Assembly (NCBI GenBank): GCA_023228995.1
Contig: JALOAD010000003.1
Span: 62,001 to 126,000, forward strand
DNA: 64,000 nt
DNA from: Candidatus Muiribacterium halophilum
GTDB taxonomy: Bacteria; Muiribacteriota; Muiribacteriia; Muiribacteriales; Muiribacteriaceae
Direction: 5' to 3'
The first letter of the stretch is position 1. Each line of letters starts with the position of its first letter. The position numbers and the translations under genes were made by a program. The notes under the pieces were generated by a model. It was given only the letters and a program-made list of their open reading frames with translations. It was not told the DNA's origin and did not search any database. Shown one piece after another: positions 51,944 through 64,000 of the stretch.

Positions 51944-54130
51944 TTAATTTATGCTAACCGCATCTCCTCTTTCACTTTCGAGTTTTACATAATATAATGT
52001 ATTTATTTGGAGATTATTTTTATTTGATATTTTTTTACCATATATATCATAAAACAAATTGATTTTATGTTTTTCTAGTATTTCATAATGTATTTTTTCC
52101 ATTGTATAAAACATTACAAAATTATCAAAATAATAAAAAATCATATTTTTTTCATTTACATAATATCTAAATAGATTATCTTTAAGCGTTTCTAAAAAGT
52201 ATTTTAAAGCATAATAGCTTTTATATGGTTTAAATCCATTAATATCATCTACAAGTCCATATCCTTTAGCACAAAGTCGCCACCACCATAATCGTTCTGT
52301 CATTCCTGAACATATAGCAATAAGATATGTTCTTATCATAAACTGCGAATATTGTTCTTCATCAACATGTATTGGGTTTTCTGTAATTCCTGGTGCTATA
52401 AACGGACAACCTATTGGTGAGTATATTTCCTTTCCTTTTAATGGCCAATTTATTTCAGTTATATAAAACTTAGTTTCTTTATTTAAAACAGATTCGCCTA
52501 TTGCTTTTCCTAAAATACATTTTTCAATAAGTGAGAATTTACCTTGAAAATTTTCTGGTGCTCCTCTTCTATCTACATATAAATGACATGAATTTGCAGA
52601 AACATCAAAGTTTTTCTTTATTATATCTAAGCATTTTACTGAAAAATGAAATTCAAAATCATTTACTGCTGGAAATAAAAATTTAACTTCATTATATCTT
52701 TCAAAAAGTTCTTTAAAAGGTAATATTAATTTTTTATATTCATTTAAATTCCAAATTCCCCATTTAACTCGATTAACTGCATGCAATACTTCACAAAATT
52801 TAATATAAGCAAATACTCTTTGGAGTATAAATCCTGAGAATTTAATAAAAGTTTGAGGATAAATTACACTATCTCTACTTTGAATTAAACCTATTGATAC
52901 TTCATAGTTTTTTTCATAAAGAATTTTTATTATTTCACAGCATTTTTCCCAATTTTTTTTATCTTTATGAGAATATATTCTTATAAATACACATTTTATT
53001 GGAATTTCATATAAGAGTTTTAATCTTTCTTCGATTTTTTCATCTATTTCTATTGTTATTCCTATTTTATTTCTTATATCAACTGATTGTTTGTATATAT
53101 CTGATTTTAATTTTTTATAATTTTGGTAAATTTTTAATCCATATTTAACATTTGACCATAATATTTTAAAAAGATCTATTTTACTTCGATACTTTTTTCT
53201 GTGTTTTGATGATAGCATTACTGCTGGTTGTCCTGATTTATTATCCCATAACCACATGTTTTTATAATGTGGTCTTATATTAAGATCTTCTTCTATTATA
53301 TTTTTGCTTTTTAGATATTTAAAAGGATGTCTATATTTTCTTGATTCATTATGAAATGTTATTTTAAATCGATATTTTTTTTCATATTTGGCAAATTTTT
53401 TAGGAATTGGATTGTTTTCAAAATAAATATATAGAAATATTCTTAAAAAATCAGATGGAATTTCAAGTTTTGCTATATCATAAGCTTTTTCTTTTAAAGA
53501 AAGTTGTTTTTTTATTTTACCTCGATTTAAATCAATGAATTTTACATCTTTCCATTCTTTATCACCCTTTCTTCTTATCATAATATTCTGATAACCAGAA
53601 TCATTATGTATAAATCCAGCTTTATGCATTTTAGAGAATTCAACTGCAACAGGTTCGAGTAGATTGAGAAATTTTTCACAATCTTTTTCATTTCTTAAAA
53701 TATTTATCATTTCTCTTTTAAATGAAGATATATTTTCTTCAAACACATCTATATAATAACTTTCTTGAAGAATATTTCCTTCCCATTTTTCAATATAAGC
53801 AACTGGATTAGGAACTCCTACTGAATTTTCTTTTAAAAAACTCGCAGCCTCAAATGATTTTTTAGCTTTAGAACCAGTTTTTTTATATAAAATGCTTCTA
53901 AAAAAACTGAATTTCGGAAATTGTTTTACACATAATATAATTTTTTCATTATTAACAATTACAGGTAATTTAAATATTTGATTTCTTACTTTATAGATAA
54001 TTTCAGATTTATTTGAATAATCTGATATATTATTTAAAATTTTAATTATTTCAGGTTTATTAAATTCACTTAAAATCTCACCTGTATATTTATTTGACTC
54101 AAACAAAACTCTTGAAAAGCTTTTATTCAT
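51944..54130 (-). CDS. LPS kinase-like domain fused to glycoside-hydrolase-like domain
   Basis: 728 residues in two parts. Residues 1 to about 240 are a Kdo-kinase/WaaP-type protein kinase fold: VKQF with K69, then HNDSGYQN (H175, D177, N182) as catalytic loop and FIDLNRGK with D200 as metal ligand. After a spacer, residues 340-680 look like a TIM-barrel glycosidase: NRVKWGIWNL, SCHLYVDRRGAPENFQG and FYITEINWPLKG, whose Glu fits one catalytic acid. The expected Asn-Glu of strand 4 is not obvious (IWNLNEY), so hydrolysis is uncertain. No signal peptide. Start overlaps the TPR gene by 4 nt. Probably phosphorylates the LPS inner core. Confidence 0.72.
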   Translation of the reverse strand: MNKSFSRVLFESNKYTGEILSEFNKPEIIKILNNISDYSNKSEIIYKVRNQIFKLPVIVNNEKIILCVKQFPKFSFFRSILYKKTGSKAKKSFEAASFLKENSVGVPNPVAYIEKWEGNILQESYYIDVFEENISSFKREMINILRNEKDCEKFLNLLEPVAVEFSKMHKAGFIHNDSGYQNIMIRRKGDKEWKDVKFIDLNRGKIKKQLSLKEKAYDIAKLEIPSDFLRIFLYIYFENNPIPKKFAKYEKKYRFKITFHNESRKYRHPFKYLKSKNIIEEDLNIRPHYKNMWLWDNKSGQPAVMLSSKHRKKYRSKIDLFKILWSNVKYGLKIYQNYKKLKSDIYKQSVDIRNKIGITIEIDEKIEERLKLLYEIPIKCVFIRIYSHKDKKNWEKCCEIIKILYEKNYEVSIGLIQSRDSVIYPQTFIKFSGFILQRVFAYIKFCEVLHAVNRVKWGIWNLNEYKKLILPFKELFERYNEVKFLFPAVNDFEFHFSVKCLDIIKKNFDVSANSCHLYVDRRGAPENFQGKFSLIEKCILGKAIGESVLNKETKFYITEINWPLKGKEIYSPIGCPFIAPGITENPIHVDEEQYSQFMIRTYLIAICSGMTERLWWWRLCAKGYGLVDDINGFKPYKSYYALKYFLETLKDNLFRYYVNEKNMIFYYFDNFVMFYTMEKIHYEILEKHKINLFYDIYGKKISNKNNLQINTLYYVKLESERGDAVSIN

Positions 54131-56274
54131 AGAATTTCAATATATTCAGGTTTTTTTTCAACATTATCTATTCTTTTCTGAGACATATCTTTAATTATTG
54201 AATTACCTTTGTCAATTGCTTTTTTATATGATGAAACAGCATCTTCAAACCTTTCAATATGCTGATAGCTTTCTCCTGCTCTAAAATATGCTTTAGCATT
54301 AAAACTTGAATCAGAATCAATTAATGCACATTTTAAATATTCAAGCACAGCTTGTTTGTAATTACCAAAAAGTAAATATGCTTCTCCAAGATAAAACTGA
54401 GCCTGTATTTGATAATCTCTTATATCAGTTTCAGAAGCAACATAAGATGCATTAGCTTCAGCTTGTGAAAAATTTCTTATTTTAAGATAAGATTTTGCAA
54501 GCAAAATTCTCATTTCATCTTTTATTATACTTCTTTTATCTTTATCTTTAATTAAAATTTCTTCAAGTATTTTAATTGATTTATCATAATCTCCTGTATT
54601 AAACAAAGTCTTTGCATATATATACATAAATTCAGACTTATTTGAACTTGATATATTGTTTAAATTTTTTTCAATATAAAGTTTTGCATCGTCATATTTT
54701 TCTTCAGCAAAAATTATATTAGCTGTAAATAATATAGATTTTTCATAATAAGTACTTTTTTTACCAGTTTTATTTAATTCTAAAATTGCATCATCTGATT
54801 TTTTTTGCTCATATAAAATCTCAGCTTTTGTGTAATTAATATATCCAGTATCTGTTCCTTCTGTTTCAAGAGCTGTTAAAAATTCAAGAACTTTTACATA
54901 ATCTTTTTTTATTCTGTAAATATCAACGATTTTAAATTTTGCTTCTTTAAAAAGATTCGAGTTTGAAGGTATTTTATTATATTCTTTTAATGCTTTATCA
55001 AAGTCGTTTTTTAATAGATGTATACCAGCTTTTTCAAATATTGAGGAATTTTTTATTTTACTACTTTCAGATTTAACTTCAGAAAGTTCAAAATTTGCAA
55101 GAGCTCTATCAAAATTCTGTAAATTATAATAACATTGACCTGCAATATAATAGTTATATCCAACATTTATATTTTTTGATAAAATGTCTCTAATCTGATC
55201 TATAGCTTTTTGATATTCTCCTAATGATATATAAATATCTCTTTTTAATTCCATAATTTCCGCATCATCACTTTTATTATTTTGTAAAAAATCTAATGCT
55301 TGTTTATAATTTTTTTCTTGATAAAGAGATGCTGTAATAAAATAAATTGATTTTGTATGAATTTTTTCATTTTCACTTTTAATTAATTTTTCAAATTGTT
55401 TTCTAGCAAGAGTAAAATTAAGTTTTAAATAATATGATTGACCCATATAAAATATACTTTCATCTCTCAACTCATTTTTTTCAGATGAAATCGCAAAACT
55501 TTCTACAGCTTTTTCATATTCAGATAAATTAAAATATAAAGTACCTAAATAAAAAGCATATATATGTTCTTTTGTTTGTGAATATAAATTCTCATAAATT
55601 TCCAAAGCTTTTTTGGAATTATTATTTCTTTTGTAAAAATCAGCCATTTTATCATAAATTTTTATATTTTCTTCTGCGTTTTCTTTATTAATATTAGTTT
55701 CAAGAAAATTCAAAGCAGCTTCTTTTGAGTCCGAGTTAAAAAGAACTTCAGAATATTCAAGTTTAATATCATCTGAAATACTAGCCTCACTTTTCATATA
55801 TAAATTGTAATATTTAATAGATTCATTATGTTGCATTAATTTACTAAAAACTCTTGCTGTATTAAGTGTAGCTTTTTTTGTATATGGAGTTTGTGAATCT
55901 GCTATATCCTGAAAATATTTTAAAGCTTTTATATAATTTTTTAATTCCATATAACAATAAGCTGCTGAATATTTTGCATAAATATTATATTTTTCTGATA
56001 TTTCCACACATTTTTCATAATTTTCAAGAGCATTTTGGAAATCGCCAGTATTATAATAACTCTCAGCTTTTGCAAGATATAAATCTTCATCCATATATTT
56101 TTTATAAAGTTTTTCAAAATTTACCAGACCATCAAGAACTTCCTGAAAATATCCTTGTGAATACATTTTTACAATAAAATTCTTTTCTCTTCTTGCTTTT
56201 TTTTCTGACGAATATCCAGTAATAATTAATAATGATATAAAAATTATTATCAAAAACTTTTTGTTTTTATACAT
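54127..56274 (-). CDS. Large secreted TPR protein
   Basis: 715 residues from the ATG at 56274 (GGAGG 5 nt upstream; the longer frame is unlikely). Signal segment FLIIIFISLLIITGYSS (about 7-24) with no lipobox Cys. The rest is an almost unbroken series of 34-residue TPR units, among them AESYYNTGDFQNALENYEKC, AYCYMELKNYIKALKYF, GQCYYNLQNFDRALANFEL and a last one YFRAGESYQHIERFEDAVSS. Predicted periplasmic scaffold, perhaps for envelope assembly given the neighbouring kinase fusion. Overlaps ispE by a few nucleotides only if the longer start were used. Confidence 0.83.
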   Translation of the reverse strand: MYKNKKFLIIIFISLLIITGYSSEKKARREKNFIVKMYSQGYFQEVLDGLVNFEKLYKKYMDEDLYLAKAESYYNTGDFQNALENYEKCVEISEKYNIYAKYSAAYCYMELKNYIKALKYFQDIADSQTPYTKKATLNTARVFSKLMQHNESIKYYNLYMKSEASISDDIKLEYSEVLFNSDSKEAALNFLETNINKENAEENIKIYDKMADFYKRNNNSKKALEIYENLYSQTKEHIYAFYLGTLYFNLSEYEKAVESFAISSEKNELRDESIFYMGQSYYLKLNFTLARKQFEKLIKSENEKIHTKSIYFITASLYQEKNYKQALDFLQNNKSDDAEIMELKRDIYISLGEYQKAIDQIRDILSKNINVGYNYYIAGQCYYNLQNFDRALANFELSEVKSESSKIKNSSIFEKAGIHLLKNDFDKALKEYNKIPSNSNLFKEAKFKIVDIYRIKKDYVKVLEFLTALETEGTDTGYINYTKAEILYEQKKSDDAILELNKTGKKSTYYEKSILFTANIIFAEEKYDDAKLYIEKNLNNISSSNKSEFMYIYAKTLFNTGDYDKSIKILEEILIKDKDKRSIIKDEMRILLAKSYLKIRNFSQAEANASYVASETDIRDYQIQAQFYLGEAYLLFGNYKQAVLEYLKCALIDSDSSFNAKAYFRAGESYQHIERFEDAVSSYKKAIDKGNSIIKDMSQKRIDNVEKKPEYIEIL

Positions 56275-56288
56275 CAATCCTCCAAATT

Positions 56289-57104
56289 TCAACTTAAAAA
56301 TTTAACTTTTTTTAAAAAATACAATTCTTTATTTAAAGATATATTTATATTTTTATCAAATATAAAAAAACATGCTCCAGATCCTGACATTCTTACAAAT
56401 TCAAATTTATTTTCAAGAAAACAAAAGCATTCACTGATTTTATTGTATAATTTGAAAGCGGGTTTTTCAAGAACATTAAAAATTTCTGTTTTTTCAACCA
56501 TAATACCTTTATTAATTTTATATAAAATATTATTTATACTAACATTTTTATTTTTTTCTTTTATATCAAAATTTTTATAAACTTCGGCTGTATTTGAATG
56601 AATATCAGGTTTTACAATTAAAAATTCTTTTTTTAAATTTAAATTCAATGGAATTATTATTTCACCTTTACCCATACATCTAGCAAAATTACCTTTATAA
56701 ATAAAAAAATTAACATCTGAACCTGTTTTTTCACCAGCTTGATACAGTATTTCATCGGAAATATTATATTTATCACCTAAAAATCTTAATACTACTCCTG
56801 CATTTGAACTTCCACCAGCAAGTCCAGCTCCCATTGGTATATTTTTCTGAACTTTTATTAAATAATTAAATTTTTTAAAAGTTAATTCTTCAAGATTTTT
56901 TATAGCTTTATAAATAAGATTATCACTTTCTTTAACATTATCACATAGAACAACTAAACTATCATTCTTTTTCATATTAATAGTATCAAAAAAATCTATT
57001 TTAGCCATTATTGTATCAATTTCATGAAAAGAATCTTGTCTTTTATAAAGAAGATCAAGTGCAAGATTTATTTTAGCTGGACTTTTAATTATAAAATTTT
57101 CCAT
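56289..57104 (-). CDS. ispE: 4-diphosphocytidyl-2-C-methyl-D-erythritol kinase
   Basis: 271 residues. ATP-dependent kinase of the non-mevalonate isoprenoid pathway. GHMP-kinase signatures: SPAKINLALDLL near residue 8, the ATP loop IPMGAGLAGGSSNAG at 89-103, and VRMSGSGACFFIF at the end. AGGAG before the ATG. Directly downstream of ispD, the preceding step. Confidence 0.94.
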   Translation of the reverse strand: MENFIIKSPAKINLALDLLYKRQDSFHEIDTIMAKIDFFDTINMKKNDSLVVLCDNVKESDNLIYKAIKNLEELTFKKFNYLIKVQKNIPMGAGLAGGSSNAGVVLRFLGDKYNISDEILYQAGEKTGSDVNFFIYKGNFARCMGKGEIIIPLNLNLKKEFLIVKPDIHSNTAEVYKNFDIKEKNKNVSINNILYKINKGIMVEKTEIFNVLEKPAFKLYNKISECFCFLENKFEFVRMSGSGACFFIFDKNINISLNKELYFLKKVKFLS

Positions 57105-57116
57105 TACTTTTTCTCC

Positions 57117-59773
<2,657 letters not shown>

Positions 59774-59802
59774 TTAGAGTTACTAAGTTAAAAAGACTAA
59801 AT

Positions 59803-59836
59803 CAGATCCCGGCTCAGAATCATACCGGGATGACAA
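59803..59836. repeat. dRS3-like inverted repeat, copy 8
   Basis: ATCCCGG (59806-59812) with CCGGGAT (59825-59831), loop CTCAGAATCATA, then GACA. Identical to the copy at 23743-23776. Confidence 0.85.
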
Positions 59837-59987
59837 AAATAAAGAAAGTTAGTTAGAGGGTTTGAGGGCTAAAAACCTGCCAATAGTGAAATAGGAAATA
59901 CAGTTAGCATAAATTCATTTTTTAAATGAATTTATTAGTTAGCCGCTAATTTGTAGCCTAGCTAGCACTCGCTTCGCTCATTATTAA

Positions 59988-60068
59988 AGACCTTCGGTCT
60001 AGCTTAAAAAACTCACTAAAACTCGTCAGAGTTTGCTTACTAGGAATATTTATATTCCGCTCACTAAA
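59988..60068. repeat. Hairpin-linker array B
   Basis: Hairpins AGACC-ttc-GGTCT (59988-60000), AAACTC-gtca-GAGTTT (60019-60034) and GGAATA-ttta-TATTCC (60043-60058), with linkers CTCACTA (60012-60018), GCTTACTA (60035-60042) and GCTCACTA (60059-60066). The last hairpin differs from its counterpart in array A (36131-36146) by a paired A-T to T-A exchange. Confidence 0.8.
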
Positions 60069-60173
60069 AAAACAATAGCTTTTTCACCCTTTCCTCTTTC
60101 ACCCCTTCACGCTCTTTCTTGTCTTTATATTTTTTCCCTAACTCCGTATCCCGGTTTCATCCCGCTTCTATTT

Positions 60174-61388
60174 TTAATTTTTAATTGATGCTCTCCGAGC
60201 ATCCCCTAACCCTGGTATAAAATAAAAATATATTGAACTTATTACAATCGCTGTTCCCATTACAAATAAATTATTATAATATCCATATTTTTCAATAGTA
60301 ATACCTGCAACAAGAAATGACAAAGGAACAACAAAACATGAAACAGTCTCAAGTATAGAAAAAAACCTTCCTTTAATATTATCAGGAGTTATTTTTTGAA
60401 AAATAATCATAAGATTAATATTTATATATGCAAGAACAATTCCAAATAAAAACTGTATTATAAAAATATTTAATTTACTTGATGAAAATCCAAGAAGTAT
60501 AAGTAAAATTCCAGATAATACCATATTTAAAGTTATAAAGTTTTTAACATTAAAATTTTTACAAATATAATTTACAGAAATAGCTCCTAATATAGAACCA
60601 ACAGCCAAAGCAATTTCAAAAATTGCAAACCACTCTACACCAAATGAAGATTGTTTAACAATTATAGGAATTATCAATATCATTGGCGGTCCAAAAAAAT
60701 TCATTATCATAAATAAAAAAAGCATTTTTCTAACTGTAATATTTTTAAATGCAAAATCAAAACCTTGTTTCATATCTGCAAAAAATGAATTTTCAATTTT
60801 CTTTTCAATATTTCTAATCTTTATAGGCATTTCGGCAAAAGCAGAAAATATATAGCTTATTCCATTAATAAAAAATGACCAACCTATTCCAATACTAGAA
60901 ATTAATAATCCACCAATGCCAGCACCAAAAATTACAGACATATCTCTTATTGATGACTGATATGCCATAGCTTTATCAATTTTTTCTGACTTTACAATAA
61001 ATGGTATAGAAGCACTTATTGCAGGATTAAATAATGCAGAAACACAACCTATTAAAAATAAAAAACAATATATATGCCATGGCTGTAAAAGGTTTTTAAA
61101 AAAAAGAACACTCAAAAATATAATTAAAATACCTCTGATAATATCTGATAATACTATAATGTTTTTTTTATTAAATCTATCAACAACAACTCCTGTAAAA
61201 CATGCGAGTAAAATCACAGGAATTATGCTAAAAAACATAACATAAGAAGCACTTTGAGCTGAATTAGTAATATCAAGAATATACCACATAACAGCGATAG
61301 AAAATATCCTATCGCCAATTTGTGAAACCATCTGACCAAACCACAATAGCCCAAAATTTTTATTATCAAAAATAAGTAATTTATTCAT
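60174..61388 (-). CDS. Major facilitator superfamily transporter
   Basis: 404 residues with about 12 membrane helices in the MFS arrangement. NFGLLWFGQMVSQIGDRIFSI at the start and GVVVDRFNKKNIIVLSD in the loop between helices 2 and 3 place it in the MFS_3/enterobactin-exporter-like group, often drug or metabolite exporters. The C-terminal residues ARRASIKN are encoded partly by a perfect hairpin (60187-60203) and an AATTAAAAATTA tail, as for galE. No clear ribosome-binding site. Substrate unknown. Confidence 0.88.
   Translation of the reverse strand: MNKLLIFDNKNFGLLWFGQMVSQIGDRIFSIAVMWYILDITNSAQSASYVMFFSIIPVILLACFTGVVVDRFNKKNIIVLSDIIRGILIIFLSVLFFKNLLQPWHIYCFLFLIGCVSALFNPAISASIPFIVKSEKIDKAMAYQSSIRDMSVIFGAGIGGLLISSIGIGWSFFINGISYIFSAFAEMPIKIRNIEKKIENSFFADMKQGFDFAFKNITVRKMLFLFMIMNFFGPPMILIIPIIVKQSSFGVEWFAIFEIALAVGSILGAISVNYICKNFNVKNFITLNMVLSGILLILLGFSSSKLNIFIIQFLFGIVLAYININLMIIFQKITPDNIKGRFFSILETVSCFVVPLSFLVAGITIEKYGYYNNLFVMGTAIVISSIYFYFIPGLGDARRASIKN
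60187..60203 (-). repeat. Hairpin within the MFS gene 3' end
   Basis: GATGCTC-tcc-GAGCATC, perfect 7-bp stem inside the last codons, followed on the minus strand by AATTAAAAATTAAAAATAG. Third example of the 3'-end module. Confidence 0.7.
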
Positions 61389-61435
61389 TATATATTGAAA
61401 GTCTCAATCTTTACCTTTTTACTCTTATAAAATCT

Positions 61436-62410
61436 TTATTTTTTTTCAAACAATTCTTTTATTCCACCAATTGAACTCATTACAGCACTTATTTCATAAG
61501 GCATATAAACAGTTTTATTATCACTTGGATTTTTAGCAATTTCATCAAAAGCTGCTATATATTTTAAAGCAACTAGATAATTTAAAGCTTCTCTTGAATT
61601 ACCAGCTTTATTTGTAATAAGCTCAATTGCTTGAGATTCAGCTTCTGCAATTTTAAGTCTTGCTTCTGCTTCACCTTCAGCTTTAAGAACATTTGCAAAC
61701 TTAATACCTTCAGCATCAAGAATATTAGCTTCTCTAGCACCCTGAGCTTTTAAAATAGCTGATTGTTTTTCACCTTCAGCTTCAAGAATTTTAGCTCTCT
61801 TATCTCTTTCAGCTCTCATTTGTTTTTCCATAGCTTCACGAATTTCTTTAGGAGGATTAATATCCTGTAATTCCACTCTATTTACCTTAATACCCCATTT
61901 ATCAGTTGCTTCATCAAGTATAAGTCTTAATTTACTATTAATAACATCCCTAGATGCCAATGTTCCATCAAGATCAAGTTCACCTATAACATTTCTTAAA
62001 GTAGTTTGAGTAAGTTTTTCAATTGCATCAGGTAAATTTGCAATTTCATACACAGCTTTAAGAGAATCTGTTATTTGAAAATACAAAAGAGCATTTATCT
62101 CAAGAGTTACATTGTCTTTTGTAATAACATTTTGTCTAGGAAAATCATAAACTGTTTCTCTTAAATCAATTCTAAATATTTCTTTTGTTGTATGAAATGA
62201 TTCACCCTGAAAATTATGTTTTACAACTTTCCATGTAATATTTCTTACACCTTCAAATACAGGTATTATAACATTAATACCGCTTTGAAGAGTTCTATTA
62301 TATTTACCAAGCCTTTCAACGACAATAACTTCAGCTTGTCTTACAATAACAATTCCTCTTATAACAAAAACTATTGCTAAAAAACCCAAAACCATAAGAA
62401 TAACAGACAT
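61436..62410 (-). CDS. SPFH-domain (stomatin/QmcA-like) membrane protein
   Basis: 324 residues. One N-terminal membrane helix (about 2-20), then the SPFH domain: IVRQAEVIVVERLGKYNRTL, TKDNVTLEINALLYFQ, TLRNVIGELDLDGTLASRD and WGIKVNRVELQDINPP. The C-terminal part is an Ala/Glu-rich coiled coil (repeats of KAEGEA-type sequence) that drives oligomerisation. Such proteins form membrane microdomain scaffolds and often regulate FtsH-type proteases. TAATG overlap with the NfeD gene, its usual partner. Confidence 0.92.
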   Translation of the reverse strand: MSVILMVLGFLAIVFVIRGIVIVRQAEVIVVERLGKYNRTLQSGINVIIPVFEGVRNITWKVVKHNFQGESFHTTKEIFRIDLRETVYDFPRQNVITKDNVTLEINALLYFQITDSLKAVYEIANLPDAIEKLTQTTLRNVIGELDLDGTLASRDVINSKLRLILDEATDKWGIKVNRVELQDINPPKEIREAMEKQMRAERDKRAKILEAEGEKQSAILKAQGAREANILDAEGIKFANVLKAEGEAEARLKIAEAESQAIELITNKAGNSREALNYLVALKYIAAFDEIAKNPSDNKTVYMPYEISAVMSSIGGIKELFEKK

Positions 62411-62862
62411 TATTTCCCTCCAATAATATTTTTTACTATAGCTTTACTACCTTCTATTTTTACAACTTCAACCCAAGTATCTTTTTCAATTACACTATTA
62501 TCAACCGGTGCTGCATACCATAATTCTCCACCAATTTTTACCTCACCAGGTTCTTCAATTGATATTTTTTTTGTAACTATGGCTTTTTTTCCCGAAAGTG
62601 CCTCTACATTTGTTTTTATATCAGAATTTGATGAGTTAAAATACGAGTAAATTATTTTTCTTACAAAAATAAAAAGAATAAAATTAGAAATTATAAAAAC
62701 TATAGTTTGAACATAAGAACCAAAACCAATATAAGCTGCAACACCACTTAAAATAGCAGAAACTCCAATAAGACCAAGTACAAAACCAGGAGTAAACATT
62801 TCAACAATTATAAGTATTATACCGATTACAACCCAGTAAATCCAAATATCAAGTTCAGGCAT
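62410..62862 (-). CDS. NfeD-like membrane protein
   Basis: 150 residues. Three or four membrane helices (about 5-80; IYWVVIGIILIIVEMFTPGFVLGLIG is the family start) and a C-terminal OB-fold domain (GKKAIVTKKISIEEPGEVKIGGELWYA). NfeD proteins pair with SPFH proteins; the gene overlap with the stomatin-like gene supports this here. GGAGG before the ATG. Confidence 0.9.
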   Translation of the reverse strand: MPELDIWIYWVVIGIILIIVEMFTPGFVLGLIGVSAILSGVAAYIGFGSYVQTIVFIISNFILFIFVRKIIYSYFNSSNSDIKTNVEALSGKKAIVTKKISIEEPGEVKIGGELWYAAPVDNSVIEKDTWVEVVKIEGSKAIVKNIIGGK

Positions 62863-62888
62863 AAATCCTCCAAAAGTTTTTAATAATT

Positions 62889-64000
62889 TTAACTTCTTAT
62901 GAGATTTATAACTTCATCTCTTTTTTCTTCCATAAGCTTTTTAGTAGTTGCTTCACAAATAAATCTTAATACAGGTTCTGTATTTGATTTTCTAACATTA
63001 AACCACCAATCAGTAAATTCTACAGAAATACCATCAATATACTCAATATTTCCATAAGAATACTTTTCTGCAAGTTCTTTCATTTTTTCATCAGGATCTG
63101 TGATTTTAGAATTAATTTCACCTGAAGAAAAATATTTTTTAAGCGGATCTACAAATTCACTTAATTTTTTATTTTCTTCGCACATAAGATTAATTATCAT
63201 TATCATTGCAATTATTCCACTATCTGTATTAAAATTTTCTTTAAAATAATAATGACCTGCAAGTTCACCAGCAAATATAGCATTTTCTTTTCTAAGAGCT
63301 TCTTTTATATTTGAATGGCCAACTTTACATTTTTTAGCAATTCCACCCATTTTTTCAACAGTTTCCTTAAATGACCAAGTAGTTCTAATATCATATAAAA
63401 AAGTCGCTTTAGGATTGTTTTTAAGATATTCCATAGCAATTACAATAGAAACATAATCATTAGTTACAATTTCAGATTTTTCATCAACATAACCAGATCT
63501 ATCTGCATCTCCATCAAATGCAACACCCAGATGAGCATTTGTTTCTTTAATCTTTTTTTGAAGATCAATCATATTATCAAAATCAAGAGGATTTGCATCA
63601 TGATTAGGGAAATTTCCATCTAATTCAAAAAACAAAGGTATAACATCCATTTTTACACCTTTTTTTTCAGCTACAGCTTTGAAAAATTTAGGAATTGTTT
63701 TACCCGCCATACCATTTCCAGCATCAACAACTATTTTAAGAGGTTTCCAGTTTTTAACATAGCTAAGAAGATAGTCAATGTAATCCTCGTAAACATCTTT
63801 ATCAATGACAGCACCCTTTCTTTCTGAAAGTTCAATATCTTCATAAGCTAATCTTTCAATTTCATCAATACCACTGTCATAACCCACTGGTTTTGCTTCT
63901 TCTCTACAGAATTTAAAACCATTGTATCCTGCTGGATTATGAGAAGCAGTAATCATTATTCCACCAGCTGCTGCAAGAAAAACTGTTGAAAAATTTATCA
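62889..64000 (-). CDS. Phosphomannomutase/phosphoglucomutase (partial, cut by window end)
   Basis: About 370 residues visible; the frame stays open to the last base, so the N-terminal part is missing. IMITASHNP carries the phosphoserine of the active site, GVAFDGDADRSGYVDE the metal-binding loop, FAGELAGHYYFKE the sugar-binding loop and RKSNTEPVLRF the phosphate-binding end. Converts mannose-6-P or glucose-6-P to the 1-phosphate, feeding nucleotide-sugar synthesis for the envelope genes in this window. Which hexose is preferred is not decidable. Confidence 0.92.
   Translation of the reverse strand, partial: INFSTVFLAAAGGIMITASHNPAGYNGFKFCREEAKPVGYDSGIDEIERLAYEDIELSERKGAVIDKDVYEDYIDYLLSYVKNWKPLKIVVDAGNGMAGKTIPKFFKAVAEKKGVKMDVIPLFFELDGNFPNHDANPLDFDNMIDLQKKIKETNAHLGVAFDGDADRSGYVDEKSEIVTNDYVSIVIAMEYLKNNPKATFLYDIRTTWSFKETVEKMGGIAKKCKVGHSNIKEALRKENAIFAGELAGHYYFKENFNTDSGIIAMIMIINLMCEENKKLSEFVDPLKKYFSSGEINSKITDPDEKMKELAEKYSYGNIEYIDGISVEFTDWWFNVRKSNTEPVLRFICEATTKKLMEEKRDEVINLIRS

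Noticed and set aside
60140-60165. Ninth dRS3-like repeat
   Set aside because: ATCCCGG is followed by ATCCCGC, a direct rather than inverted arm, so no stem forms.

Overview
The window is a very AT-rich chromosomal segment, almost fully coding and mostly on the minus strand. The organism looks like a diderm (Gram-negative) bacterium. Two GT9 heptosyltransferase-type enzymes, a lipid A late acyltransferase (LpxL type), a Kdo-kinase-like protein, an O-antigen ligase and a predicted outer-membrane barrel ending in Phe all imply lipopolysaccharide and an outer membrane. It uses the DOXP isoprenoid pathway (ispD, ispE), the folate-dependent tRNA methylase TrmFO and a CdaA-type c-di-AMP cyclase. 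The species cannot be named from this sequence; a deep-branching, uncultured AT-rich diderm is my best inference.

Layout. (1) 1-15.3 kb: a tightly packed minus-strand surface-polysaccharide operon with many 4-nt ATGA overlaps. It holds an epimerase, glycosyltransferases, the WbpB/WbpD/WbpE-like set for a diacetamido-glucuronic acid precursor, a polysaccharide deacetylase-like protein, methyltransferases, a pyruvyltransferase with an FrhB-like iron-sulfur partner, and four proteins sharing one unrecognised N-terminal domain, two of them fused to a ParB-like domain. (2) 15.5-20 kb: a truncated regulator, NeuB (sialic-acid-family synthase), a predicted outer-membrane barrel, a decayed methyltransferase and an inositol monophosphatase-family enzyme. 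(3) 20-32.5 kb: housekeeping genes: Xer recombinase, trmFO, topA, smg-like, dprA, a HEAT-repeat protein, a YbbR protein, cdaA and a TPR protein. (4) 32.5-50.3 kb: nucleotide-sugar genes (rmlB, UDP-GlcNAc 2-epimerase, galE, rmlD), an AlgI/AlgX-like O-acetylation pair, then LPS core and O-antigen genes on both strands. (5) 50.3-64 kb: lpxL-like, a kinase-glycosidase fusion, a large TPR protein, ispE-ispD-ligA, an MFS transporter, an SPFH/NfeD pair and a phosphohexomutase cut by the window end.

The genes together describe cell-envelope construction: nucleotide sugars are made, assembled by glycosyltransferases on a heptose-containing core, decorated (methyl, acetyl, pyruvyl, amino-acyl) and ligated to lipid A.

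The most unusual content is between genes. Nearly every gap over 200 bp holds repeats: arrays of short hairpins with different stems joined by a constant 8-nt linker, hairpins overlapping gene 3' ends followed by AATTAAAA-type runs, a three-copy composite repeat of about 150 bp, dRS3-like inverted repeats, a 26-bp tandem array, and an island with a long imperfect inverted repeat. No tRNA, rRNA, CRISPR array or intact transposon was seen.
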